5,920 nucleotides of DNA from contig JASJBQ010000295.1 of NCBI GenBank assembly GCA_030066455.1, positions 1 through 5,920 on the forward strand, given 5' to 3'. This stretch comes from Desulfobacterales bacterium (GTDB lineage: Bacteria; Desulfobacterota; Desulfobacteria; Desulfobacterales; UBA5852). Shown here in pieces: positions 1-5,050 of the stretch; position 1 is the stretch's first letter; each line of letters begins with the position of its first letter. The notes beneath the pieces were generated by a model. That model did not search any database. It had not been told where the DNA came from and worked only from the letters and a program-made list of their open reading frames with translations. Made by a program: the position numbers and the translations under genes.

Positions 1-1
1 G

Positions 2-463
2 ATCGGCATTATGATGGTCCTGGGGTGTACGGTGGTGATCGCCGCCTACACGGTCATGATCCGTCCGCTCATCAGCACCTACGGTGTCCTGCGAATCACT
101 GCCATCACCATGTTTCTGGGGGCCCTCGGCCTGTGGTGCGTGGTGGGGACGATCTGGTCCCTATGGGTCAACCCGCTGACCCTCTTTGCGCGCCCGCCGC
201 AACAATGGGCCGCCCTGGTGACCATCGCCGTATGGAATACCACGATCACCCAGTTTCTGTGGCTCGGTGGCCTGGCGGCCGTCCCGGATATCACCCGCGG
301 CAGTTATCTCTTCTTCTTGAAACCGGTCATCGCCACCGGCCTGGCGTTTTTTTTCATCGGCCAGCCAGTGACCCTCTGGCAGTTGCTGGCCATCGCCGTC
401 ATCTGCTCGGCCGTGCTGGCCGAACGCTTCGCCGGAGGCGCCGAGCGCAGCCAGGTGCCGTAA
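2..463 (+). CDS. EamA/DMT-family transporter, C-terminal part (5' end outside window)
   Basis: The frame is open from the left edge (codon at 2-4) to TAA at 461-463, giving 153 residues with no start required in the window. The protein is very hydrophobic, with about five membrane segments (roughly residues 3-22, 30-52, 68-90, 97-116 and 121-139) separated by short loops. This matches the second five-helix EamA repeat of ten-helix drug/metabolite transporters of the inner membrane. Family-like stretches are TQFLWLGGLA near residue 85 and GSYLFFLKPVIA near 100, a typical position for the helix-9 region. The tail is short and polar (AERFAGGAERSQVP). Such proteins export or exchange small metabolites, but the substrate cannot be predicted. 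It lies on the same strand as the CoA-transferase but about 430 bp upstream, with a separate promoter between them, so it is probably not in the same operon. Confidence 0.85.
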   Translation: MGIMMVLGCTVVIAAYTVMIRPLISTYGVLRITAITMFLGALGLWCVVGTIWSLWVNPLTLFARPPQQWAALVTIAVWNTTITQFLWLGGLAAVPDITRGSYLFFLKPVIATGLAFFFIGQPVTLWQLLAIAVICSAVLAERFAGGAERSQVP

Positions 464-646
464 AAGATCCAGGGCGTCGGCAGCACTTCCAAGCGCCCAA
501 AACCCCCAGGGCGATCGTTGACTTGAAGCACCCGGCAGGCGTTCCCGGCATTGGCGGCGGGGACCCAGGGACCATCCAGGCCAGACGGTCACGCCGGGCT
601 TGTCGGCCTCGGGGATGAAGTCCGAGTGTTGCCACGGTGCTACACA
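451..646 (-). pseudogene. Possible frameshifted coding remnant, unidentified
   Basis: Reading the minus strand, one frame (646 to 581) encodes a protein-like stretch containing PWQHSDFIPEADKPG. An overlapping shift near 582 continues in another frame (582 to 451) with LDGPWVPAANAG, VLQVNDRPGGFGRLEV and LPTPWIFYGTW. Both stretches are rich in G/C-ending codons, as the real genes here are, and joining them needs one frameshift near 581. No start codon with a ribosome binding site was found, and the 3' end runs into the antisense of the transporter gene. I do not recognise a family. It could be the tail of a lost gene, or a chance open frame in GC-rich DNA. Confidence 0.25.
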
Positions 647-832
647 CCTCCTGAGCCAGGGCCACAAGGCTTTTCGATTCCATGCGGCCACCTGGGGTCG
701 GTCGGCAGGCCGGCGAGAGACGACCAGACTGCGCTGCGGCGCCACGAGGTCAACGGGAATGGGCCGCCACCCGCTTCATCGACCTTCAATCGATCCAGAC
801 CCTGGTCCTCGCAGGAAGATACCTGACATGGG
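464..832. other. Intergenic region without an intact gene
   Basis: Between the transporter stop and the sigma54 promoter I find no convincing complete gene. Open frames on both strands lack ribosome binding sites and have unconvincing composition, apart from the minus-strand stretch listed as a possible remnant (451-646). A small dyad, ATCGA-N7-TCGAT, sits at 778-794, about 40 bp before the -24 element, where an enhancer-binding activator could bind. A weak GGCGC-type inverted repeat follows the transporter stop, but there is no U-tract, so no terminator is called. Confidence 0.5.
778..794. promoter_or_regulatory. Small dyad upstream of the CoA-transferase promoter (candidate activator site)
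   Basis: ATCGA at 778-782 and TCGAT at 790-794 form an inverted repeat with a 7-bp spacer. Its centre is about 73 bp before the predicted transcription start, in the usual range for upstream activator sequences of sigma54 enhancer-binding proteins. The arms are short, so the call is tentative. Confidence 0.25.
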
Positions 833-848
833 GGGCACCGTTTTTGCT
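833..848 (+). promoter_or_regulatory. Sigma54 (-24/-12) promoter of the CoA-transferase gene
   Basis: The 16-bp element GGGCACCGTTTTTGCT matches the sigma54 consensus TGGCACG-N4-TTGCW at 10 of 12 specified positions. The invariant GG (834-835) and GC (846-847) are separated by exactly 10 bp, as sigma54-RNA polymerase requires. Transcription would begin near 859, leaving a leader of about 40 nt before the ATG at 898. The presence of a sigma54 activator gene just downstream of the CoA-transferase strengthens the call. Activation by that particular regulator is inferred. Confidence 0.75.
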
Positions 849-885
849 TGTTGGGTTTGACATATGATCCAACCCCATGATCCAC

Positions 886-894
886 AGGGAGGTG
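886..894 (+). promoter_or_regulatory. Ribosome binding site deciding the CoA-transferase start
   Basis: AGGGAGGTG lies three bases before ATG 898, with its GGAGG core 5 nt from the start. An in-frame ATG at 877 lies upstream of this site and has no Shine-Dalgarno of its own. ATG 898 is therefore preferred, shortening the protein by seven residues. Confidence 0.75.
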
Positions 895-897
895 CCC

Positions 898-2916
898 ATG
901 ACTGTCGATTCGAGCCGCCCCGAAACCCGCCGGACCCACCCCGTGCTTTCCGATTTACCCCCGGACCGCACGCGCAAGAACAAGGTCGTCAGCGCCGAAG
1001 AGGCCGTACAGATCATCAGCGACGGCGACACGGTCGCCACCGGGGGATTTGTGGGAACCGGTTTCCCCGAGTACGTGGCCATCGCACTGGAACAGTATTT
1101 CGAGGAAACCGGCCGCCCCCGGGGGCTGACCCTGATCTATGCGGCCGGACAGGGCGATGGCCAGAACCGGGGCCTGAACCACCTGGGCCGCGAGGGCCTT
1201 GTGGCCCGGGTGATCGGTGGTCACTGGGGCCTGGTGCCCAAACTCCAGAAGCTGGCCATCGACAACAAAATCGAAGCCTACAACCTCCCCCAGGGCGTCA
1301 TCTCCCACATGTTCCGGGACATTGCGGCCGGCAAACCGCGCACGATCACCTCGGTGGGCCTGGGCACCTTCGTAGACCCCGAAAACGGCGGGGGCAAAAT
1401 CAACGCCCGCACCACCAGCGACATCGTCGAGCGGATCCAGTTCGACGGCCAGGATTATCTGGCCTACAAGACCATGCCCGTCAACGTGGCGATTCTGCGC
1501 GGCACGACCGCCGACACCGACGGCAACATCACGATGGAAAAGGAGGCCCTGACCCTGGAGGCCCTGGCCATTGCCACCGCCGCCCGCAACTCCGGCGGCT
1601 TCGTCATCGTCCAGGTGGAACGGGTGGCCAACCCGGGGACCCTGAACGCCCGCCAGGTGAAGATCCCCGGCATCATGGTCGACTGTGTCGTGGTATCGCC
1701 TCCGGAGCATCACTGGCAGACCTTCGGCACCTCGTACGACCCCGCGTTCAGCGGTGAAATCAAGGTGCCGGTGCAATCGCTGGCGCCCATGCCGATGGGT
1801 GACCGCAAGATCATCGCCCGGCGGGCGGCCTTCGAACTGGTGCCCAACAGCGTCGTCAATCTGGGCATCGGGATGCCCGAAGGGGTTTCCAGCGTGGCCA
1901 ACGAGGAGAAAATCATCGATTACCTGACCCTCACGGCGGAGCCCGGCGTTATTGGGGGCCTGCCGGCCGGGGGCCTCAATTTCGGGGCGGCCACCAATAC
2001 GGAGGCCTTGATCGATCAACCCTCGCAGTTCGACTTCTACGACGGCGGCGGGCTCGACCTGGCGTTTCTCGGCCTGGCCCAGGCGGATGGCAGCGGCAAT
2101 CTCAACGTCAGCAAGTTCGGCCCCAAACTGGCCGGGGCCGGCGGTTTCATCAATATCAGCCAGAAGGCCAAGAAGGTCATTTTTGTGGGGACCTTTACCG
2201 CCGGCGGTCTCAAGGTCTCCGTCAGCGACGGTGCCCTTTCCATCGATCAGGAAGGCCGGGTGAAAAAGTTCGTTCAGCAGGTGGAGCATGTCACCTTCTC
2301 GGGCGGTTACGCCGTATCCAAGCAGCAGCCTGTTCTTTACGTGACCGAACGCTGTGTCTTCCGACTGACCGCGGCGGGCATGGAACTGATCGAGGTCGCC
2401 CCGGGCGTGGACGTCGAAGAGGACATCCTGCAGCGGATGGAATTCGAACCGGTCATCAACGGCACGCCGGCGCTCATGGACGCCAGGATTTTCCATGCGC
2501 CGCCGATGGGGATCAAGGAGGATCTATTCTCTTTACCCCTCGAAAAACGGCTCGTCTACGACCCGCAGGAAAATCTCTTCTTCGTCAATTTTGAAGGCCT
2601 GGCGATTCGCTCCCGGGAAGACATCGAAGAGGTCTGGAAAGCGGTGGTCAAGGTCCTGGAGCCCCTTGGCCATCGGGTCTATGCCGTGGTCAACTACGAC
2701 AACTTCAGTATTTCACCGGAGCTCGTGGAGGCCTACACCGCAACGGTTAAAACGATCGTGGACCGCTTTTACACCGGTGTCACCCGCTATACCACCAGCA
2801 CTTTCCTGCGGATGAAAATCGGTGAAGCGCTCAAAGAACGCGCGATGGCCGCCCACATCTACGAAACCCGGGAGGAAGCCGAAGCCGCTCTCAAAGGCGG
2901 CGCACCACCGACCTGA
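898..2916 (+). CDS. Acyl-CoA:acetate/3-ketoacid CoA-transferase, fused class I, with C-terminal extension
   Basis: This 672-residue cytoplasmic enzyme is predicted to move CoA from an acyl-CoA donor to a free carboxylate through a glutamyl-CoA thioester. The alpha-like half covers about residues 30-290 and includes the glycine-rich [11 protein letters not shown] near 49-59. The beta-like half covers about 300-535. The catalytic motif EPGVIGG fits the ExGxxGG pattern of YdiF/propionate CoA-transferase-type fused enzymes and places the nucleophile at Glu348. Those enzymes are usually about 510-540 residues. Here a further 130 residues follow, beginning near residue 540 ([13 protein letters not shown]) and including [13 protein letters not shown] and [17 protein letters not shown]. 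That part is alpha/beta in character and loosely recalls SpoIIAA/STAS-like domains. The gene has its own sigma54 promoter and converges on the regulator gene. The family is clear; donor and acceptor are unknown. Confidence 0.92.
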   Translation: MTVDSSRPETRRTHPVLSDLPPDRTRKNKVVSAEEAVQIISDGDTVATGGFVGTGFPEYVAIALEQYFEETGRPRGLTLIYAAGQGDGQNRGLNHLGREGLVARVIGGHWGLVPKLQKLAIDNKIEAYNLPQGVISHMFRDIAAGKPRTITSVGLGTFVDPENGGGKINARTTSDIVERIQFDGQDYLAYKTMPVNVAILRGTTADTDGNITMEKEALTLEALAIATAARNSGGFVIVQVERVANPGTLNARQVKIPGIMVDCVVVSPPEHHWQTFGTSYDPAFSGEIKVPVQSLAPMPMGDRKIIARRAAFELVPNSVVNLGIGMPEGVSSVANEEKIIDYLTLTAEPGVIGGLPAGGLNFGAATNTEALIDQPSQFDFYDGGGLDLAFLGLAQADGSGNLNVSKFGPKLAGAGGFINISQKAKKVIFVGTFTAGGLKVSVSDGALSIDQEGRVKKFVQQVEHVTFSGGYAVSKQQPVLYVTERCVFRLTAAGMELIEVAPGVDVEEDILQRMEFEPVINGTPALMDARIFHAPPMGIKEDLFSLPLEKRLVYDPQENLFFVNFEGLAIRSREDIEEVWKAVVKVLEPLGHRVYAVVNYDNFSISPELVEAYTATVKTIVDRFYTGVTRYTTSTFLRMKIGEALKERAMAAHIYETREEAEAALKGGAPPT

Positions 2917-2954
2917 GCAGCATGGGCCGAGGAAGTGTAGCAAATCGGAGACAA

Positions 2955-4355
2955 TCAGGGTTTGAGAGGAATGGCGTATCGGCCCATCTTTTTGTAGAGC
3001 AGGGTGCGATGAATGCCGAGCAGTGCAGCGGCCTGGGCTTTATTGTTGCCGGTCTGCCGCAAAGCGTTGACGATGGCGTCTCTCTCGGCCCGGGCCTGGA
3101 CGTCGCGGATGGGGGTTACGGGGCCGTACGCAACGGTGGCCCTTTCCCGCTTCAAGGGAATGGGCAGGTCCCGAAGCCGGATGACATCCCCCCGCATGGT
3201 GGACAGCGCCCGGTCCACCACATTGGAGAGCTCCCGCACGTTGCCCGGCCAGTCATGGGCCAGCAGGGCGTTGATCGCCTTGGGGCTGAGCCTGATCTCG
3301 TCGCCGCTCGAGGCCGCAGCCGCCTGGCGGAGCAGATGCCGCGCGATAGGGATGATGTCCTCGGGACGCGCGGCAAGGGGCGGAATGACCAGCGACATGA
3401 CGTTCAGGCGGTAGTAGAGGTCTTTGCGAAAGCGCCGCTTGGCGATGAGTGCCTCGAGATTCTGGTTCGTGGCGGCCATCAGCCGGAAATCAGACTGGAT
3501 GACGGCGTTGCCGCCGACGCGCTCGAAGACCTTCTCCTCCAGCACGCGCAGCAGCTTGGGCTGCATCTCCAGGGGCAGGTCGCCGATTTCGTCGAGCAAT
3601 ATGCTCCCCCCGTGGGCCAGTTCGAACTTGCCCGGCTTTCCGGCGGACCGCGCCCCCGTGAAGGCGCCCCCCTCATACCCGAACAATTCGGACTCCAGGA
3701 GATCTTTGGGGATGGCCGCACAGTTGATCTGGACAAAAGGCCGCTCCCGGCGTGAACCGGCGTGGTGAATGCTCTGGGCAAAAAGCTCCTTGCCGGTGCC
3801 GCTTTCACCAACGATCAGGACCGGATAGGCGTTGCCGGCCGCCAGCAGCGCTTCCTGTTTCAGCTCGGCGATGGCGCGGCTGTTGCCGATGATGCTCTCG
3901 AGGGTATAACGCGTCGAACGCAGGGCCATGAGCTCCTGTTTGTAACGTTTGACCTGTGACTCCAACAGGCGCAGTTTTTTGGCCAGCCGAACCACTTCGC
4001 CCACGTCCTGAAACATGACCAGACCCAGAACGGCGACGACCCGGCCGTCCCGTTTGATGGGGATGCGGTGCACCAGGATATTCTGGCCGCGGATCTTCTG
4101 GATCTGATTGATCTCGGCGACACCCGAACGCGCCACGATGTGCATCCGGGTGTTTTCCACCACCTCGGTGCAGTGCCGGCCGATGCTCTTGGAAACATTC
4201 AGCCCCAGAAACCGAGCATAGGGTTTGTTGAGGTGCGTCACCCGGCCTGCGGCGTCGGTCACCATGGCACCGTTGTGGATGCTGTCGAAGATCAGCTGGA
4301 ACAGCTCCAGCTGGTGCTGGGTCTCCTGCCAGCGGTTGTCCTGTGGCCTGGGCAT
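2955..4355 (-). CDS. Sigma54-dependent transcriptional activator (PAS - AAA+ - Fis HTH)
   Basis: This 466-residue enhancer-binding protein hydrolyses ATP to open sigma54-RNA polymerase promoters. A PAS sensor occupies about residues 15-115 (IFDSIHNGAMVTDAAGRVTHLN, then VVENTRMH), followed by a probable coiled-coil linker at 120-148. The AAA+ domain spans about 155-380, with Walker A GESGTGKE (183-190), the sigma54-contacting GAFTGA loop (230-235), Walker B ILLDEIGD (252-259) and WPGNVREL (369-376). A Fis-type helix-turn-helix lies at about 424-462 (NNKAQAAALLGIHRTLLYKKM). There is no response-regulator receiver domain, so the signal is probably a small ligand or redox cue bound by the PAS domain. 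All the motifs needed for activity are present. ATG 4355 is chosen over ATG 4373 because a strong Shine-Dalgarno lies between them. It is convergent with the CoA-transferase and divergent from the TRAP gene, so it probably controls one or both. Confidence 0.93.
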   Translation of the reverse strand: MPRPQDNRWQETQHQLELFQLIFDSIHNGAMVTDAAGRVTHLNKPYARFLGLNVSKSIGRHCTEVVENTRMHIVARSGVAEINQIQKIRGQNILVHRIPIKRDGRVVAVLGLVMFQDVGEVVRLAKKLRLLESQVKRYKQELMALRSTRYTLESIIGNSRAIAELKQEALLAAGNAYPVLIVGESGTGKELFAQSIHHAGSRRERPFVQINCAAIPKDLLESELFGYEGGAFTGARSAGKPGKFELAHGGSILLDEIGDLPLEMQPKLLRVLEEKVFERVGGNAVIQSDFRLMAATNQNLEALIAKRRFRKDLYYRLNVMSLVIPPLAARPEDIIPIARHLLRQAAAASSGDEIRLSPKAINALLAHDWPGNVRELSNVVDRALSTMRGDVIRLRDLPIPLKRERATVAYGPVTPIRDVQARAERDAIVNALRQTGNNKAQAAALLGIHRTLLYKKMGRYAIPLKP

Positions 4356-4362
4356 GGACCAA

Positions 4363-4370
4363 CCTCCTTT
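4363..4370 (-). promoter_or_regulatory. Ribosome binding site of the sigma54 activator
   Basis: On the minus strand AAAGGAGG precedes ATG 4355 by 7 nt, a near-perfect Shine-Dalgarno. It falls within the coding region implied by the longer start at 4373, which argues for the shorter protein. Confidence 0.8.
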
Positions 4371-4414
4371 CAAGAAAGCCGGGGAAACGCACTCATCGGA
4401 AACTGTCTCCCGAA

Positions 4415-4436
4415 ATCTACATGTAGCCCTGTAGAT
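4415..4436. repeat. Nested palindromes in the regulator's upstream region (candidate operator)
   Basis: ATCTACA (4415-4421) and TGTAGAT (4430-4436) are perfect 7-bp inverted arms with an 8-bp spacer. Inside, CTACATGTAG (4417-4426) is itself a perfect 10-bp palindrome. The site is 60-80 bp before the regulator start and overlaps the candidate -10 box for that gene, so it fits an autoregulatory operator. Which protein binds is unknown. Confidence 0.45.
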
Positions 4437-4461
4437 ACATAATCAGCCGGGCATCTGTCCA
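4432..4461 (-). promoter_or_regulatory. Candidate sigma70-type promoter of the regulator
   Basis: On the minus strand TGGACA (4461-4456; 5 of 6 to TTGACA) is followed after 18 bp by TATCTA (4437-4432; 3 of 6 to TATAAT). The -35 box is good, the -10 box weak and the spacing long. The -10 lies in the nested palindrome at 4415-4436. Confidence 0.25.
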
Positions 4462-4583
4462 CCCCAAAATTAGGATCGCCGCTTAAAATACCTCTTTTAT
4501 TGGGTTAATCGGGCGCAACCGCAGCCTGCCCGCTTCGAAAGGCTTGGTCCTGTAATTGCAAAGGAGTGGATTGAAACACCCTT

Positions 4584-4622
4584 GGTCCAATCGGAAATGG
4601 TATGACCTTTCCTCCTTGGACC
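4584..4622. repeat. 7-bp inverted repeat GGTCCAA / TTGGACC
   Basis: GGTCCAA at 4584-4590 and TTGGACC at 4616-4622 are perfect reverse complements with a 25-bp gap, so the half-sites lie 32 bp apart, about three helical turns. CTTGGTCC also occurs at 4543-4550 and 4581-4588, and TTGGACC again at 4884-4890. It could be a spaced operator or a long-looped hairpin. No ligand protein is known. Confidence 0.35.
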
Positions 4623-4800
4623 GGCCCGTCCATGACAAACCATGACGGTCAACGATTGCGCGACACCCCCGGATCATCGGCCATTGGCCTCAGGGCCGCG
4701 ACATCTTACGATACTCCGGACGTCACCGATAGAGGCGCAATTTCCCTGTCGTCAATTCCGTACAGCGGCATACTCATCTCATCCGGCTAACCATCTATCG

Positions 4801-4823
4801 AGACTAAATGCGATTCATTGTCT
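4801..4823. repeat. Dyad and first copy of the AGACTAAATG repeat
   Basis: AGACTAAATG (4801-4810) recurs at 4862-4871. In both copies it is followed three bases later by TTCA, making 14 matching positions in 17. This copy is also an imperfect inverted repeat, AGAC-TA-AATG-CGATT-CATT-GTCT. The start-to-start distance is 61 bp. It resembles an operator for a dimeric regulator. Confidence 0.4.
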
Positions 4824-4842
4824 GGATCCTGAAAATTTTTTA

Positions 4843-4871
4843 TTGACTTTAGCTCATCACTAGACTAAATG
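4843..4871 (+). promoter_or_regulatory. Candidate sigma70-type promoter for the TRAP gene
   Basis: TTGACT (4843-4848; 5 of 6 to TTGACA) and TAAATG (4866-4871; 3 of 6 to TATAAT) are separated by an ideal 17 bp within an AT-rich stretch. Transcription would start near 4878, leaving a leader of about 170 nt. The -10 coincides with the repeated AGACTAAATG motif. Confidence 0.35.
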
Positions 4872-4882
4872 ACCTTCAATTG
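4862..4882. repeat. Second copy of the AGACTAAATG repeat, overlapping the candidate -10 box
   Basis: AGACTAAATG at 4862-4871, then ACC, then TTCAATTG at 4875-4882. The copy overlaps the -10 of the candidate sigma70 promoter at 4843-4871, so a protein bound here could block or reshape transcription of the TRAP gene. The CAATTG at its end (4877-4882) recurs exactly 20 bp later (4897-4902). Confidence 0.4.
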
Positions 4883-4969
4883 GTTGGACCATAGAACAAT
4901 TGATATAACCCTGCGGCTCAATCCTGTTTGGTGATGGCACGCGATGAAAGGAGGTGAGACAACCGTCTG

Positions 4970-4983
4970 AGCCGGCCGCGGCT
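4970..4983 (+). other. Small GC-rich hairpin before the TRAP gene
   Basis: AGCCG (4970-4974) can pair with CGGCT (4979-4983) over a GCCG loop, and four T residues (4983-4986) overlap and follow the stem. The stem is short and the T-run too short for a confident terminator. In a transcript from the 4843-4871 promoter it could act as a weak attenuator. Confidence 0.2.
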
Positions 4984-4984
4984 T

Positions 4985-5000
4985 TTGGACTGTTTTTGCA
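4985..5000 (+). promoter_or_regulatory. Sigma54-like element before the TRAP gene (spacer one base short)
   Basis: TTGGACTGTTTTTGCA has a -12-type TTGCA (4996-5000) and a GG (4987-4988), but only 9 bp separate GG and GC instead of the required 10. The -12 half shares GTTTTTGC with the CoA-transferase promoter, and its GC lies 52 nt before the ATG versus 51 nt there. It is either a weak or degenerate sigma54 promoter, or a look-alike. The strict spacing rule keeps confidence modest. Confidence 0.35.
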
Positions 5001-5033
5001 ATCCGCTAAAAGACCTTGAACCCAATTCCTATA

Positions 5034-5042
5034 GGGAGGGAG
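5034..5042 (+). promoter_or_regulatory. Ribosome binding site of the TRAP binding protein
   Basis: GGGAGGGAG lies 8 nt before ATG 5051, a strong purine-rich Shine-Dalgarno. It fixes the start directly in front of the signal peptide. Confidence 0.75.
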
Positions 5043-5050
5043 TTTCCGCC

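Larger units (their letters stand above)
4374..5050. other. Divergent control region between the regulator and TRAP genes
   Basis: About 680 bp separate the two divergent genes, and I see no intact protein gene here. Short frames on both strands lack convincing ribosome binding sites. The region is locally AT-rich around 4780-4910. It carries the nested palindrome near the regulator, a cluster of CTTGGWCC motifs (4543-4622), a repeated AGACTAAATG motif, two CAATTG palindromes, and promoter-like elements before the TRAP gene. Its length and repeat content suggest a regulatory region, possibly with a leader or small RNA, although no conserved RNA structure is recognised. Confidence 0.55.

Noticed and set aside
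877..897. Longer start for the CoA-transferase at ATG 877
   Set aside because: The strong Shine-Dalgarno at 886-894 is placed for ATG 898. The extra seven residues are not needed for the fold.
864..1757. Plus-strand frame overlapping the 5' part of the CoA-transferase
   Set aside because: The product is an Arg/Pro/Gly/His-rich out-of-frame translation and the ATG at 864 has no ribosome binding site.
955..2496. 513-codon open frame on the minus strand opposite the CoA-transferase
   Set aside because: It is antisense to a gene with clear catalytic motifs, reads as low-complexity Gly/Asp/His-rich sequence, and is explained by the strong GC third-position bias.
2917..2954. Bidirectional terminator between the convergent genes
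   Set aside because: The 38-bp gap has no convincing GC-rich hairpin or U-tract on either strand.
2922..3755. 277-codon open frame on the plus strand opposite the sigma54 activator
   Set aside because: It is the antisense shadow of the AAA+ domain and shows no recognisable protein family.
4571..4645. 24-codon frame starting with TTG after AAGGAG (possible leader peptide)
   Set aside because: The Shine-Dalgarno is only 4 nt from a non-ATG start and the peptide has no recognisable leader features.
4602..4863. Small plus-strand open frames in the divergent region (4602-4790 and 4642-4863)
   Set aside because: They have no ribosome binding sites, no domain-like sequence, and low agreement with the codon use of the real genes.
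4935..4950. Perfect sigma54 -24 half (TGGCACG) before the TRAP gene
   Set aside because: At the required spacing the -12 position reads GAAA instead of TTGC, so it is not a functional sigma54 promoter by sequence.
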